Position numbers and translations under genes: made by a program. The notes beneath the pieces were generated by a model. It made no database searches and was not told where the DNA came from. It saw only the letters and a program-made list of their open reading frames with translations. Source: Firmicutes bacterium UBA6418 (GTDB lineage Bacteria; Bacillota; Clostridia; Peptostreptococcales; Anaerovoracaceae). From it: a stretch of DNA of 37,492 nt. Of the stretch, positions 7,758 through 16,173 are shown one piece after another (the first letter of the stretch is position 1; every line of letters begins with the position of its first letter). The stretch lies in assembly GCA_002439735.1 (NCBI GenBank), contig DJPG01000044.1, positions 1 to 37,492 of the forward strand, given 5' to 3'.

Positions 7758-8831
7758 TTATCTTCTCGGCTGCGGTCGTTTGTGATGATGCTGTTCGCCG
7801 CATCCGCAAGGATCCGGCTGCGGTCTGCAAGGATCGCCGCACGGATCACATGGCTTGCATGGGTCGCAGCATGGATCGCAAGGTCTGCAAGCTTCGTCCT
7901 CGTCCGTATCGTCGGAAACCGCGCCGCAGTTTTCGAGCGTGTCGGACGGCTTGATCTGCTTCGGGAAAAGGCTCGGGAAGGTTGTGCAGATCGCGTTTTG
8001 CTGGGATTCCAGTGAGACAAAGCCGGTCGAGAGCACGCAGAGCTGGACCGGGACGACGATCTTCTTTTCGCAGCTGACGCAGAGTGCGATGATCAGATTG
8101 CCGCTGACGCGGCCGTCCGGATCAATGGACAGATCACGGCCGCAGTTGTTGGTCGCAAGTCTGGCTTCACATGCCGAGTTGCAGAACTCCGTGAAACGCG
8201 GCAGGAACGCGGTGTCCGTGACGGACGGCATGCAGATCTCAAAAAAGTTTGTAAGTACCAGCGGCTGACAAGCATCCGCGACATTGACGGTCGCGGCGAC
8301 GGTGAACACCGATTCGCTCCCGCAGCTGTCGGCAAGCAGCAGATCCAGCTCAATGATCACATTGCCGGTGATGGTGATATTCTGTGTACCGAAGATCGGC
8401 GTACCCATGCATTTGTCGTCGCATTCGCCGGTTTCCGCGTACAGCAGTTTTTCCGAAAAGTTTCCATCGGCGCCGACCACGGTCAGTTCGTCGCCGGACG
8501 CGTTCTTGAGGAAGGTTGCCCCGGAGATCGAGGTGTTCACATCCAGTTTGAGGTTCGTAGGGTCCTCTACGTTTTCTGGGTTAAAGCTCCGTCTGCATCT
8601 GATATCTATTACTCTCTTGACACGATGTCCGCAGGGGATCGCCGGAGAAAAGCACTGATTCTGAACCGTTTTCATGCCCTGCAGATGCACCAGTACGGCA
8701 TCGTACACTTTCTGCACATAGATCGGTTCGGAAACGACGCGGCTCATATCACCGTCAAATTCACAGAGGACATTGGCATTACAGCAATTTTGATAGAGGT
8801 CTTGGGATACTCTTCCACCAAAGCAGCTCAT
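7758..8831 (-). CDS. Cysteine-rich protein with C-terminal CxPC repeats, probable spore-surface protein
   Basis: A 357-residue protein without signal peptide or membrane helix. It has a short Cys-containing N-terminus (CFGGRVSQDLYQNCCNAN), a segment with SEPIYVQKVYDAVLVHLQGM, and a long beta-rich middle with widely spaced cysteines. It ends in a dense repeat of C-x-P-C units from about residue 316 (ACRPCDPCCDPCKPCDPCGD) and a His/Arg tail. I recognise the overall look from clostridial coat- or exosporium-like proteins but cannot name a family. The tail should bind metal or cross-link through disulfides. GGAGG precedes the ATG, and a possible sigma-K -10 element lies about 40 bases upstream. 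It is a single-gene unit with its own terminator. Spore location is inference. Confidence 0.65.
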   Translation of the reverse strand: MSCFGGRVSQDLYQNCCNANVLCEFDGDMSRVVSEPIYVQKVYDAVLVHLQGMKTVQNQCFSPAIPCGHRVKRVIDIRCRRSFNPENVEDPTNLKLDVNTSISGATFLKNASGDELTVVGADGNFSEKLLYAETGECDDKCMGTPIFGTQNITITGNVIIELDLLLADSCGSESVFTVAATVNVADACQPLVLTNFFEICMPSVTDTAFLPRFTEFCNSACEARLATNNCGRDLSIDPDGRVSGNLIIALCVSCEKKIVVPVQLCVLSTGFVSLESQQNAICTTFPSLFPKQIKPSDTLENCGAVSDDTDEDEACRPCDPCCDPCKPCDPCGDPCRPQPDPCGCGEQHHHKRPQPRR

Positions 8832-8869
8832 AAATTTACCTCCTTAAATAGTCCAATATCTTTCATTCT

Positions 8870-8878
8870 TAATATATG
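8870..8878 (-). promoter_or_regulatory. Possible sigma-K type -10 element of the Cys-rich protein gene
   Basis: On the minus strand CATATATTA matches the sigma-K -10 consensus CATANNNTA about 39 bases before the start codon. An AC-containing sequence lies roughly 15 bases further up, as in weak sigma-K -35 regions. No good sigma-A promoter is visible here. Short motifs like this occur by chance. Confidence 0.3.
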
Positions 8879-8905
8879 CAACCAGAGTAAATTGTGGTAC
8901 AATAG

Positions 8906-8911
8906 TATAAT
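8906..8911 (+). promoter_or_regulatory. Candidate -10 box for the plus-strand membrane protein gene
   Basis: A perfect TATAAT lies about 50 bases before the start at 8963. The region 17 bases upstream (CAGAGT) is a poor -35, so the promoter is only tentative. Confidence 0.3.
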
Positions 8912-8962
8912 ATCGAAACAGAATTCTTTACAATTTGAAACGAAATACAGGTGATTGCGATA

Positions 8963-9136
8963 ATGAACAAAACAAGCATGGGGATTGTTATAGCCGTTTT
9001 ATTCGGCTTTTGTCTTATTTTATGGGCGGCAGACTCCGTGGGCGCATCGTTCGGCAAAACCGGCGAAAACCTTGCCCTCGGCGTCATCGCTGTTATGTTA
9101 GTGATCGGGCTGATCCGAGCAAGAAAGGAGAAATAA
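8963..9136 (+). CDS. Small two-helix membrane protein of unknown function
   Basis: A 57-residue protein with two hydrophobic stretches (about residues 6-23 and 37-51) joined by a short polar loop with SFGKTGEN, and a basic C-terminus RARKEK. This suggests two membrane helices with both ends inside. The ATG at 8963 has AGGTGA eight bases before it; a GTG at 8951 is in frame but overlaps that site. It ends three bases before the M16 peptidase start and is probably cotranscribed with it. No family recognised. Confidence 0.6.
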   Translation: MNKTSMGIVIAVLFGFCLILWAADSVGASFGKTGENLALGVIAVMLVIGLIRARKEK

Positions 9137-9139
9137 AAC

Positions 9140-10396
9140 GTGAGTAAGATCGATATCCGAACTTTAGACTGCGGCGTTCGTGTCGTGGTGGAAAAAATAG
9201 ATTATGTGCAGTCGGCCGCTTTCGGTGTCTGGGTCAAAGCCGGCGCCTGCGATGAGACCAGAGAAAATTCCGGCGTATCCCATTTTATCGAGCATATGAT
9301 GTTCAAGGGAACCGAAAAGAGAAATGCCAGACAGATCGCGGAAGACATGGATAAGATCGGCGGACAGATGAACGCGTTCACCGGTAAGGAAGCAACCTGC
9401 TATTACGTTAAGACCATCGGCGTCAACCTCGAAAAGGGCGCGGAGATTCTCCTCGACATGGTCAACAACGCCGTTTTTGACAAGCATGAAATGACGAAGG
9501 AACGTACCGTGATTTTCGAGGAAATGAAAATGATCACTGACCAGCCGGATGATCTTGCGCACGATACGGTGACCGAATTGGTCTTCAAAGGCAATCCGCT
9601 CGGCAAGTCTATCATCGGTAATGTGACTTCGCTGCGCAATATCAGCCGGAATGTGATGACCACCTACAAAGAAGCGGAATATACCTGCGACAGCATTGTG
9701 GTCTCCATCGCCGGAAACTTTGACGAGGATCGATTCTGCAGCTTCCTGGAAGATAAATTTTCGAACCTGAAGGCATCCAAAGAACCAAAAAACACAGAAA
9801 CCGTGCCGTATACGCCGGACTTCAAAGTTCTGGTCAAGGAGATTCAGCAGAGTCATCTGTGCCTGGCGACCAAAGCCGTCAGCCTCACCGATCCGGCCTA
9901 CTACAGCTTTTACGTGCTGAACAACATCATGGGCGGCAGCATGAGCTCGCGCCTTTTCCAGAATATCCGTGAGGAAAAAGGATTGGCGTACAGCGTTTAT
10001 TCCATGTTCACGGCCTACAGCCAGGATGGATACTACAGTATTTATGCAGGTGTCGCGCACGACAAGATCCACGATACGGTCAACGGCATCCTGGCAGAAC
10101 TCGCGGCTCTCGCAGACGGCGAGATCACGCAGGATGAGATCTCGATGGCCAAAGAGCAGCTGAAAGCGAGCTATACGTTCGGTCAGGAAAACATCGCCAG
10201 CCGAATGTTCGCGAACGGCAAAGGACTTTTGCTGAACAATTGCGTTTTTATGCCGGAAGAAGTCTTAGCGGGCATCGACGCCGTAACGGTTGCTGATCTG
10301 GAAGATACAAAAAAACGCATTACCGATCCAAAAACCTACAGTGGTGTCTGCGTCAGCGGCAAGCGTGTCGACCTGAAAAAAATGTGGAAAGCCTGA
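9140..10396 (+). CDS. M16 family zinc metallopeptidase (YmxG/PqqL-like)
   Basis: A 418-residue protein of the pitrilysin/mitochondrial processing peptidase type. The inverted zinc motif HxxEH is intact (HFIEHMMFKGT, near residue 53), with the downstream acidic ligand region (MTKERTVIFEEMKM). An inactive-like second domain has the typical SSRLFQNIREEKGLAYSVYS segment. Homologues in Firmicutes are cytoplasmic peptidases of uncertain substrate encoded near dut, as here. The start is GTG at 9140 with AGGAG ten bases upstream. It follows the small membrane protein by three bases and precedes dut by 49. Confidence 0.92.
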   Translation: MSKIDIRTLDCGVRVVVEKIDYVQSAAFGVWVKAGACDETRENSGVSHFIEHMMFKGTEKRNARQIAEDMDKIGGQMNAFTGKEATCYYVKTIGVNLEKGAEILLDMVNNAVFDKHEMTKERTVIFEEMKMITDQPDDLAHDTVTELVFKGNPLGKSIIGNVTSLRNISRNVMTTYKEAEYTCDSIVVSIAGNFDEDRFCSFLEDKFSNLKASKEPKNTETVPYTPDFKVLVKEIQQSHLCLATKAVSLTDPAYYSFYVLNNIMGGSMSSRLFQNIREEKGLAYSVYSMFTAYSQDGYYSIYAGVAHDKIHDTVNGILAELAALADGEITQDEISMAKEQLKASYTFGQENIASRMFANGKGLLLNNCVFMPEEVLAGIDAVTVADLEDTKKRITDPKTYSGVCVSGKRVDLKKMWKA

Positions 10397-10445
10397 TGCG
10401 AAGTTATGCCCATTGCGTTAGAAAAAAAAAGAAAAGGAAACGAGG

Positions 10446-10907
10446 ATGAAAGAAAAAAAAATCGCAGTAAAAATCGTCAGCAAAAGCGGCAGAATGCCGC
10501 TTTATGCGACCGCAGGCTCCGCGGGAGCCGACCTATGCGCCTGCCTGGAGACACCCGTCACCCTGCAGCCGGGAGAACGCAGGTTGATCCCGACCGGACT
10601 GTTCGTCGAGATCCCGCAGGGCGTCGAGGCACAGATCCGCGCACGATCCGGACTTGCCATCAAGCATGGGATCGGGCTGGTCAACGGTGTCGGTACCGTC
10701 GACAGCGATTATCGCGGAGAATGGAACATCCCGCTGATCAACTGGGGACAGGAGGACTATACGATCTATGACGGCGACCGCATCGCGCAGGCGGTTTTTT
10801 GTCGGTGTGAAAGAGCGGAATTCTGTCTGACCGATGCCATCTGTGAGACAGAGCGTGGAGCAGGCGGTTTCGGTCATACCGGTTACCGTGAAAAAATAGA
10901 GGAGTAA
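10446..10907 (+). CDS. dut: Deoxyuridine 5'-triphosphate nucleotidohydrolase
   Basis: A 153-residue trimeric-type dUTPase that converts dUTP to dUMP and pyrophosphate, keeping uracil out of DNA and supplying dTMP synthesis. The five conserved motifs are visible in order: AGSAGADLCA, ARSGLAIKHG, VNGVGTVDSDYRGEW, then the DRIAQAVF segment, and the glycine-rich arm GAGGFGHTGY near the C-terminus that closes over the active site. The ATG at 10446 is preceded by a GGAAACGAGG ribosome binding region. It lies five bases before dgt; both act in dNTP pool control. Confidence 0.95.
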   Translation: MKEKKIAVKIVSKSGRMPLYATAGSAGADLCACLETPVTLQPGERRLIPTGLFVEIPQGVEAQIRARSGLAIKHGIGLVNGVGTVDSDYRGEWNIPLINWGQEDYTIYDGDRIAQAVFCRCERAEFCLTDAICETERGAGGFGHTGYREKIEE

Positions 10908-10912
10908 AACAA

Positions 10913-11923
10913 ATGTTAAGCAGAAGTGACTTAGAGCAACGCGAATTTTTGATCTTGGCTTCGAATGCGGCAAAAAGCGCAGAATCCAAAGGCAGACGAT
11001 TCCCAGAAGAAAAATGCGGGATCCGTACCGATTTTCAAAGAGACCGCGATCGCATCATTCATTCCAAGGCCTTTCGCCGGCTGATGCATAAGACGCAGGT
11101 GTTTCTGGCGCCGGAGGGGGATCATTTCCGTACCAGACTGACGCATACCTTTGAAGTGTCACAGATCGCCAGAACCATCGCCAGAGCGTTAAACCTCAAT
11201 GAAGATTTGACTGAAGCCATTGCGCTCGGCCATGATCTGGGACATACACCGTTTGGGCATAACGGTGAAGAAATCCTGAACAAGATACACCGGAACGGAT
11301 TTGAACATAATGTGCAGAGCCTGCGCGTGGTGGATGTACTGGAAAGTACCGCATTCCGCAAGGGCATGAATTTGACGATGGAAGTCCGGGACGGTATTGT
11401 AAATCATACCGGGTCGCAGCTTCCGTTCACACTGGAGGGGCAGGTCGTCAAGATCAGTGACCGGATTGCTTACATCAATCATGATATTGATGACGCAATG
11501 CGAAGTGGCGTCATCCGTCTAGATGATATTCCGCAGAGCTCCCTGGAACTTTTTGGAAGAAGCCACCGGGAGCGCATTAACAATATGGTTACCGACGTCA
11601 TTGAAAACAGCGACGGCAAGGACCGCATCTATCAGAGCAGCGCCTACAAGGCGGAGCTGGATCATTTGCGTGCCTTCATGTTTGCGAATGTTTACAAGAG
11701 CAGCCGTGTAAAACGTGAGGAAGATCTGAACAAGGTTGACGTTGTGCTGAGTTCCCTGTATGATTATTTCCTGGAGCATATCATCGAACTGCCGCAGGAT
11801 TTGCAGGAGATCGCGGGAACGGACGGACCGGAAGAAGCTGTAAAGGACTATATCGCCGGCATGACCGACCGCTTCGCGTTGAGCACCTATACGGAGCTTT
11901 TCGTTCCGAAAGCCTGGAAATGA
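10913..11923 (+). CDS. dgt: dGTPase-like deoxynucleotide triphosphohydrolase (HD domain)
   Basis: A 336-residue HD-domain protein that removes triphosphate from deoxynucleotides. The signature begins RTRLTHTFEVSQIARTIARA, followed by LGHDLGHTPFGHNGE, supplying the H...HD metal ligands; a later D is in KISDRIAYINHDIDD. The N-terminal RTDFQRDRDRIIHSKAFRRL element is also characteristic. The length (336 versus about 500 for E. coli Dgt) puts it in the shorter clostridial/Bacillus-type group often annotated as dGTPase-like. In Clostridia it commonly sits just upstream of dnaG, as here, although a separate small gene lies between. Confidence 0.93.
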   Translation: MLSRSDLEQREFLILASNAAKSAESKGRRFPEEKCGIRTDFQRDRDRIIHSKAFRRLMHKTQVFLAPEGDHFRTRLTHTFEVSQIARTIARALNLNEDLTEAIALGHDLGHTPFGHNGEEILNKIHRNGFEHNVQSLRVVDVLESTAFRKGMNLTMEVRDGIVNHTGSQLPFTLEGQVVKISDRIAYINHDIDDAMRSGVIRLDDIPQSSLELFGRSHRERINNMVTDVIENSDGKDRIYQSSAYKAELDHLRAFMFANVYKSSRVKREEDLNKVDVVLSSLYDYFLEHIIELPQDLQEIAGTDGPEEAVKDYIAGMTDRFALSTYTELFVPKAWK

Positions 11924-11963
11924 TCCGGCTGGGTTGTCGATGGATCTTTCGGTCGTTTAATTA

Positions 11964-11992
11964 TTGACAAATAAGCACCTTTTGTGTAAAAT
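11964..11992 (+). promoter_or_regulatory. Strong sigma-A promoter of the 72-aa orphan gene
   Basis: A consensus -35 TTGACA (11964-11969), exactly 17 bases, then TAAAAT (11987-11992). This is the best-matching promoter in the window, and it drives a small uncharacterised gene. Confidence 0.8.
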
Positions 11993-12053
11993 AAAGGCGA
12001 GATTCGTAACCTGTGAAGGAACATTTAGAAGATAACAAGAGGAGGTCACTGAA

Positions 12054-12272
12054 ATGACACAGAATGATTTTTTAAGATTTGCTTTTGAAGAAGCGGTTAA
12101 CGATCTGAATCCAAATTCTTTGGAACCGGATGTTGCAAGAGAAACTCTGGAAGTTGGCATGAAAGCCTATGCGGAAAGAGAGGGCTGCAAGTTTACCGAT
12201 GAAGAGATCGCAAAGACGATCAATGATGGACTGGCAGAACTGGCAAAAGCAAAGACCGACTATAACTACTAA
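12054..12272 (+). CDS. Small acidic protein of unknown function
   Basis: A 72-residue, mostly helical, acidic soluble protein (starts MTQNDFLRFAFEEAV, ends KAKTDYNY) with no cysteines apart from one in EGCKFTDEE. I do not recognise a family. The gene has every sign of being real: a near-consensus promoter, an AGGAGGTCACTGAA ribosome binding region right before the ATG, and its own strong terminator. It is thus a free-standing, probably well-expressed unit wedged between dgt and dnaG. A DNA-replication link is suggested only by position. Confidence 0.75.
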   Translation: MTQNDFLRFAFEEAVNDLNPNSLEPDVARETLEVGMKAYAEREGCKFTDEEIAKTINDGLAELAKAKTDYNY

Positions 12273-12294
12273 ATTTACAAAACGAATCGACACG

Positions 12295-12327
12295 AAAAGA
12301 CCGGAACGGAAGCTCCGGTCTTTTTTT
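12295..12327 (+). terminator. Terminator of the 72-aa orphan gene
   Basis: AAAAGACCGGA (12295-12305) pairs perfectly with TCCGGTCTTTT (12314-12324), with an 8-base loop and a run of Ts. Confidence 0.85.
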
Positions 12328-12481
12328 GAAGAAATCTTCACACAATCTTCACAAAAAAAGAAAAAAAGAAAAAAGGAAACGGCGTCTTTTTCTTGTATAT
12401 TAAATAAAGAAGTATTGTTTTCTGTCCTGATTTTCGGAATGTTGGCAGTGCGAAAATCGAGAACTTTTGTAAGGAGTGCGC

Positions 12482-14239
12482 ATGAGTCTATCTTTTCCGA
12501 ATGCGTCTTTGGAGGAATTGAAAAGCAGACTGAATATCGTGGATGTAGTCGGTCGGGTTGTGCCGCTCAAGCGTGCCGGTGCTAATTTCAAAGGCGTGTG
12601 TCCGTTTCATAACGAAAAGACACCTTCTTTTGTCGTCTCGGAACAGAAGCAGATTTTTACCTGCTTTGGCTGCGGCGCCAGCGGTGATGCAATCGAATTT
12701 ACCAAGCGCTATTACAATCTCGAGTTTCAGGAAGCAGTTGAAAAGCTGGCGACCGAGAACGGTATTAACGTAAACTTTCAGAAAAGGGACGGAGACCGTG
12801 AAAAATATTACGAGGTCAACAGAGAAGCCGCGCGCTTCTTTTACCGGGCACTTACCGAGCAGAAGAACGCAGGATATGCCTATATGAAAAAAAGGGGCAT
12901 TGATGATGCGATCCTCAAAAAATTCGGTATCGGTTTTGCAGACGAAAAATGGGACAGCCTGTACCGGTTTTTCAAAGAAAAAGGAATTTCTGAAAAAATT
13001 TTGCTGGAACTTGGTTTAATTTCTGAGAAGAACGGGAAATATTATGATAAGTTCCGTGATCGAGTCATGTTTCCGATCATCAATACCAGCGGCAAGGTCA
13101 TCGGATTTGGTGGACGAACGATCGGACAGGCAGAACCGAAATACCTGAACTCTCCGGAGAACAAGGTTTTTCAGAAAAAAAACAATCTTTATGCCTTAAA
13201 TATGACCAAACAGGACATTGGCAAAGAGGGCTATGCCATTCTGGTGGAGGGATATATGGACGTCATCGCGCTGTACCAACACGGTGTGCGCAATGTGGGA
13301 GCCTCTCTTGGAACCGCGCTGACAGACAATCAGGCGCGGCTGCTTAACCGTTACACTAAAAATGTAATATTGTCCTATGATGCCGATAATGCCGGGCGTA
13401 ACGCGGCGATGCGTGGTATCGAGGTTTTAAGCAAGCAGGATTGTAAAGTGAAAGTCCTGCATGTGACAGACGGGAAGGATCCCGATGAATTTATCAAAAA
13501 GAACGGCAAGGACGCATTCCTCAAGCTGGTGGATCAAGCACTTCCTATGATCGACTATAAACTGCAGGGTGCGGCCAGGGGGCTGGATCTTGCGTCCGAG
13601 GAGGGCAAGCTTGACTTTATGAAAAAAGCTTCACGGATTCTTCAGAGCCTAGGGCCAGTGGAAGCCGATATTTATATACAGAAGATCGCGCGGGATCTCA
13701 AGATCTCGGAGGGCGCGATCCGGCTGGAGACATTTGGCACGCATCCAGAGCCTGGAAGGGTGAGGGAACATCCACAACACCGAACGGAAAAGGAACCGCC
13801 GAAAGAAGAACTTTCGCCCCTAGAAGCAACGGTAATCAAGATTCTCTTGATGAATCCACTCTTTTCCGAGACCCTGTTGGAACACGAGGATCTGATTGAG
13901 AGCCGCTTTGGACGCAAAATCATGAACACGGTCTTCGAACTTTATGGAACCAGGGGGGATTTTGACAAGTCTGAGATTTTGGATCGTCTGGATCCGGAGG
14001 AAAGTCAGATGTTGCTGCGAACTTTGGAACGCATTGTCATCGCAGGCAATGAAGAACAGGTCTTTGCAGAATGCCTGCAAAAAAAAGAGCGGGACAGACT
14101 GCTTACAAAAGAACATGAACTGATTGATCGTCTGTCGTTGGCAGACGAAGAATCGGATGGAGATACACTACAGAAACTGACCAGAGAACTGATGGAAGTT
14201 CAGAAAAAATTGAATGCTCATGGGGGAATTAATTCATGA
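12482..14239 (+). CDS. dnaG: DNA primase
   Basis: A 585-residue primase that makes the RNA primers for DNA replication. The N-terminal zinc-binding domain is visible (CPFHNEKTPSFVV then CFGCGASGD, a CHCC-type site), as is the catalytic TOPRIM core (VEGYMDVIALYQHG near residue 258, then LSYDADNAGRNA). A C-terminal helicase-interaction region follows. The ATG at 12482 is five bases after AAGGAG; the GTG at 12476 abuts the site and is rejected. The leader contains a 25-base purine tract near 12353-12378 and no clear promoter. The stop overlaps the sigA start (ATGA), the classic primase-sigma operon arrangement. Confidence 0.97.
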   Translation: MSLSFPNASLEELKSRLNIVDVVGRVVPLKRAGANFKGVCPFHNEKTPSFVVSEQKQIFTCFGCGASGDAIEFTKRYYNLEFQEAVEKLATENGINVNFQKRDGDREKYYEVNREAARFFYRALTEQKNAGYAYMKKRGIDDAILKKFGIGFADEKWDSLYRFFKEKGISEKILLELGLISEKNGKYYDKFRDRVMFPIINTSGKVIGFGGRTIGQAEPKYLNSPENKVFQKKNNLYALNMTKQDIGKEGYAILVEGYMDVIALYQHGVRNVGASLGTALTDNQARLLNRYTKNVILSYDADNAGRNAAMRGIEVLSKQDCKVKVLHVTDGKDPDEFIKKNGKDAFLKLVDQALPMIDYKLQGAARGLDLASEEGKLDFMKKASRILQSLGPVEADIYIQKIARDLKISEGAIRLETFGTHPEPGRVREHPQHRTEKEPPKEELSPLEATVIKILLMNPLFSETLLEHEDLIESRFGRKIMNTVFELYGTRGDFDKSEILDRLDPEESQMLLRTLERIVIAGNEEQVFAECLQKKERDRLLTKEHELIDRLSLADEESDGDTLQKLTRELMEVQKKLNAHGGINS

Positions 14240-15444
14240 CAACAGAAAAAAAAGTAAACGAAAATCAGAGCAAAAAGACTGAAAACGAAGCTGCTCAGAC
14301 GGACAGTGTGACGCAAACCCCGGAAGAAAAACGGCAGGAGCTGCTGAACATTCTTTTAGAAAAAGGCAAGCAGTCCAAAAATCAGCTGACCTATACCACG
14401 ATCGCTGATGTCTTGGAAAACACGGATCTGGATAAGAATCAGGTGGATGATCTGTATGAAGCCCTGATGTCCAAGGGAATTGAGATCGTTTCCGAAAACG
14501 AGCCGGATGATTTTGAGGTTCTGCTGGAAGCCGATGTGGATATTACCGAAGACCCGGATGTCATCATGGATGAAGCTGAAGATCTTGACCTGGAGGCATC
14601 AATCCCGAAGGGAATCGCCGTCGATGACCCTGTAAGAATGTATCTCAAGGAGATCGGCAAGGTACCGCTTTTGTCGGCAGATGAAGAAATTCTGCTTGCG
14701 CAGCGCATGGAAAAAGGAGATGAGGAAGCAAAGAAACGTCTTTGCGAAGCCAACCTGCGTCTGGTCGTGAGCATTGCGAAACGTTATGTCGGCAGAGGCA
14801 TGTTGTTCCTAGATCTGATCCAGGAGGGCAACCTCGGACTGATCAAAGCCGTTGATAAATTTGATTATCGCAAAGGCTATAAGTTTTCAACCTATGCGAC
14901 CTGGTGGATCCGTCAGGCAATCACGCGTTCCATCGCCGATCAGGCGAGAACGATCCGTATCCCGGTGCATATGGTGGAAACCATCAATAAACTGATTCGC
15001 GTATCCAGACAGCTGCTGCAGACTTACGGACGGGAACCGACCCCGGAAGAGATCGCGGCGGAAATGAACATATCGGTCGAAAAGGTTCGAGAGATCCAAA
15101 AGATCGCGCAGGAGCCGGTTTCGCTCGAAACTCCGATCGGCGAGGAAGAAGACAGCCATCTGGGCGACTTCATCCCGGATGAGGATGTACCGGCACCGGC
15201 AGAGGCCGCGGCATTTTCCATGCTCAAGGAGCAACTGCTCGAAGTGCTGGATACCCTGACGGAACGAGAACAAAAGGTTCTCAAACTCCGCTTCGGTTTG
15301 GAGGATGGCAGAGCCAGAACTTTGGAGGAAGTCGGAAAGGAATTCGACGTTACCCGTGAACGGATTAGGCAGATCGAGGCCAAGGCACTGCGAAAGCTGC
15401 GACATCCGAGCAGAAGCAAAAAACTGAAGGACTATTTGGAATAA
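14236..15444 (+). CDS. rpoD: RNA polymerase primary sigma factor (sigma-A/RpoD)
   Basis: A 402-residue housekeeping sigma factor. In order: an acidic region 1.1 (residues about 1-130), region 1.2 (DPVRMYLKEIGKVPLL), and region 2 with the core-binding/-10-melting sequence DLIQEGNLGLIKAVDKFDYR and STYATWWIRQAITRSIADQA. Then come region 3 and the region 4 helix-turn-helix TLEEVGKEFDVTRERIRQIE, which reads the -35. This composition, together with its place after dnaG, identifies the primary sigma and not an alternative one. It matches the TTGACA/TATAAT promoters found in the window. The start overlaps the dnaG stop by four bases. trmK begins 15 bases after its stop. Confidence 0.98.
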   Translation: MTTEKKVNENQSKKTENEAAQTDSVTQTPEEKRQELLNILLEKGKQSKNQLTYTTIADVLENTDLDKNQVDDLYEALMSKGIEIVSENEPDDFEVLLEADVDITEDPDVIMDEAEDLDLEASIPKGIAVDDPVRMYLKEIGKVPLLSADEEILLAQRMEKGDEEAKKRLCEANLRLVVSIAKRYVGRGMLFLDLIQEGNLGLIKAVDKFDYRKGYKFSTYATWWIRQAITRSIADQARTIRIPVHMVETINKLIRVSRQLLQTYGREPTPEEIAAEMNISVEKVREIQKIAQEPVSLETPIGEEEDSHLGDFIPDEDVPAPAEAAAFSMLKEQLLEVLDTLTEREQKVLKLRFGLEDGRARTLEEVGKEFDVTRERIRQIEAKALRKLRHPSRSKKLKDYLE

Positions 15445-15459
15445 GGACTGCCGAAAAAG

Positions 15460-16173
15460 ATGAAACTGACACCGAGACTGCAAAAAATCGCAGATGAGAT
15501 CAAACAAGGAGAAACCATGGCGGATATCGGAACCGACCATGGTTTTCTGCCGCTGTATCTGTGGGAGCAGAAGCTTTCACCCAAGGTGATCATGGCAGAC
15601 ATCAGCAGGGGCTCGCTGGATAAGGCGGCAGAAAATTGCCGGATGTTCCGGCCGGACGAGACCTTTGACCTGCGGCTCGGCAGCGGACTGGAAGTCCTCG
15701 CGCCCGGAGAAGTCGATACGGTCGTGATGGCCGGCATGGGCGGCATCTTGATGAGCGAGCTTCTGGGAAAGAACCTGCAGAAAGCATGGTCGTTCTCTAA
15801 ATATATCCTGCAGCCGCGCAGGCATATCGGAAGACTCCGTTTCTGGTTGTATGACAACGGCTTTAGCATCGTCAACGAACAGCTGGTTCGAGAGGGAAAG
15901 TTTATCTGTGAGATTCTGACGGTAGTGCCCAAAGAAGTAGCCATTACCCGTCAGATGAACGCGGAAGATATCGAGTATGAGTTTCCGTTGAGTCTGGTCC
16001 GATTCCGAAACGACCTGACCGCAGAATATCTGCGGGGCAAGCTGCGTCTGGAAAGGGAGATCCTGGAGTCCATGAAAATGGGTGCGCTGACAACGCCAAA
16101 GGACTTACAGAAACAGGAATATCGGGTTTATTATCTGATGACCCTATTACGGAGGTGTATGGATGAAACTTGA
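15460..16173 (+). CDS. trmK: tRNA (adenine22-N1)-methyltransferase
   Basis: A 237-residue class I SAM-dependent methyltransferase that makes m1A22 in tRNA. The SAM-binding motif MADIGTDHGFLPLYL is near residue 20, with the catalytic-region motif VVMAGMGGILMSELL around residue 90 and LQPRRHIGRLRFWL around residue 112; all are diagnostic for TrmK (DUF633). The gene follows rpoD by 15 bases and overlaps the next gene by 11, a conserved Firmicutes order (rpoD-trmK-nif3). Confidence 0.94.
   Translation: MKLTPRLQKIADEIKQGETMADIGTDHGFLPLYLWEQKLSPKVIMADISRGSLDKAAENCRMFRPDETFDLRLGSGLEVLAPGEVDTVVMAGMGGILMSELLGKNLQKAWSFSKYILQPRRHIGRLRFWLYDNGFSIVNEQLVREGKFICEILTVVPKEVAITRQMNAEDIEYEFPLSLVRFRNDLTAEYLRGKLRLEREILESMKMGALTTPKDLQKQEYRVYYLMTLLRRCMDET

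Noticed and set aside
12330..12475. Promoter for dnaG in the purine-rich leader
   Set aside because: Several -10-like sequences occur, but none pairs with an acceptable -35 at 16-18 bases, so I do not call one.
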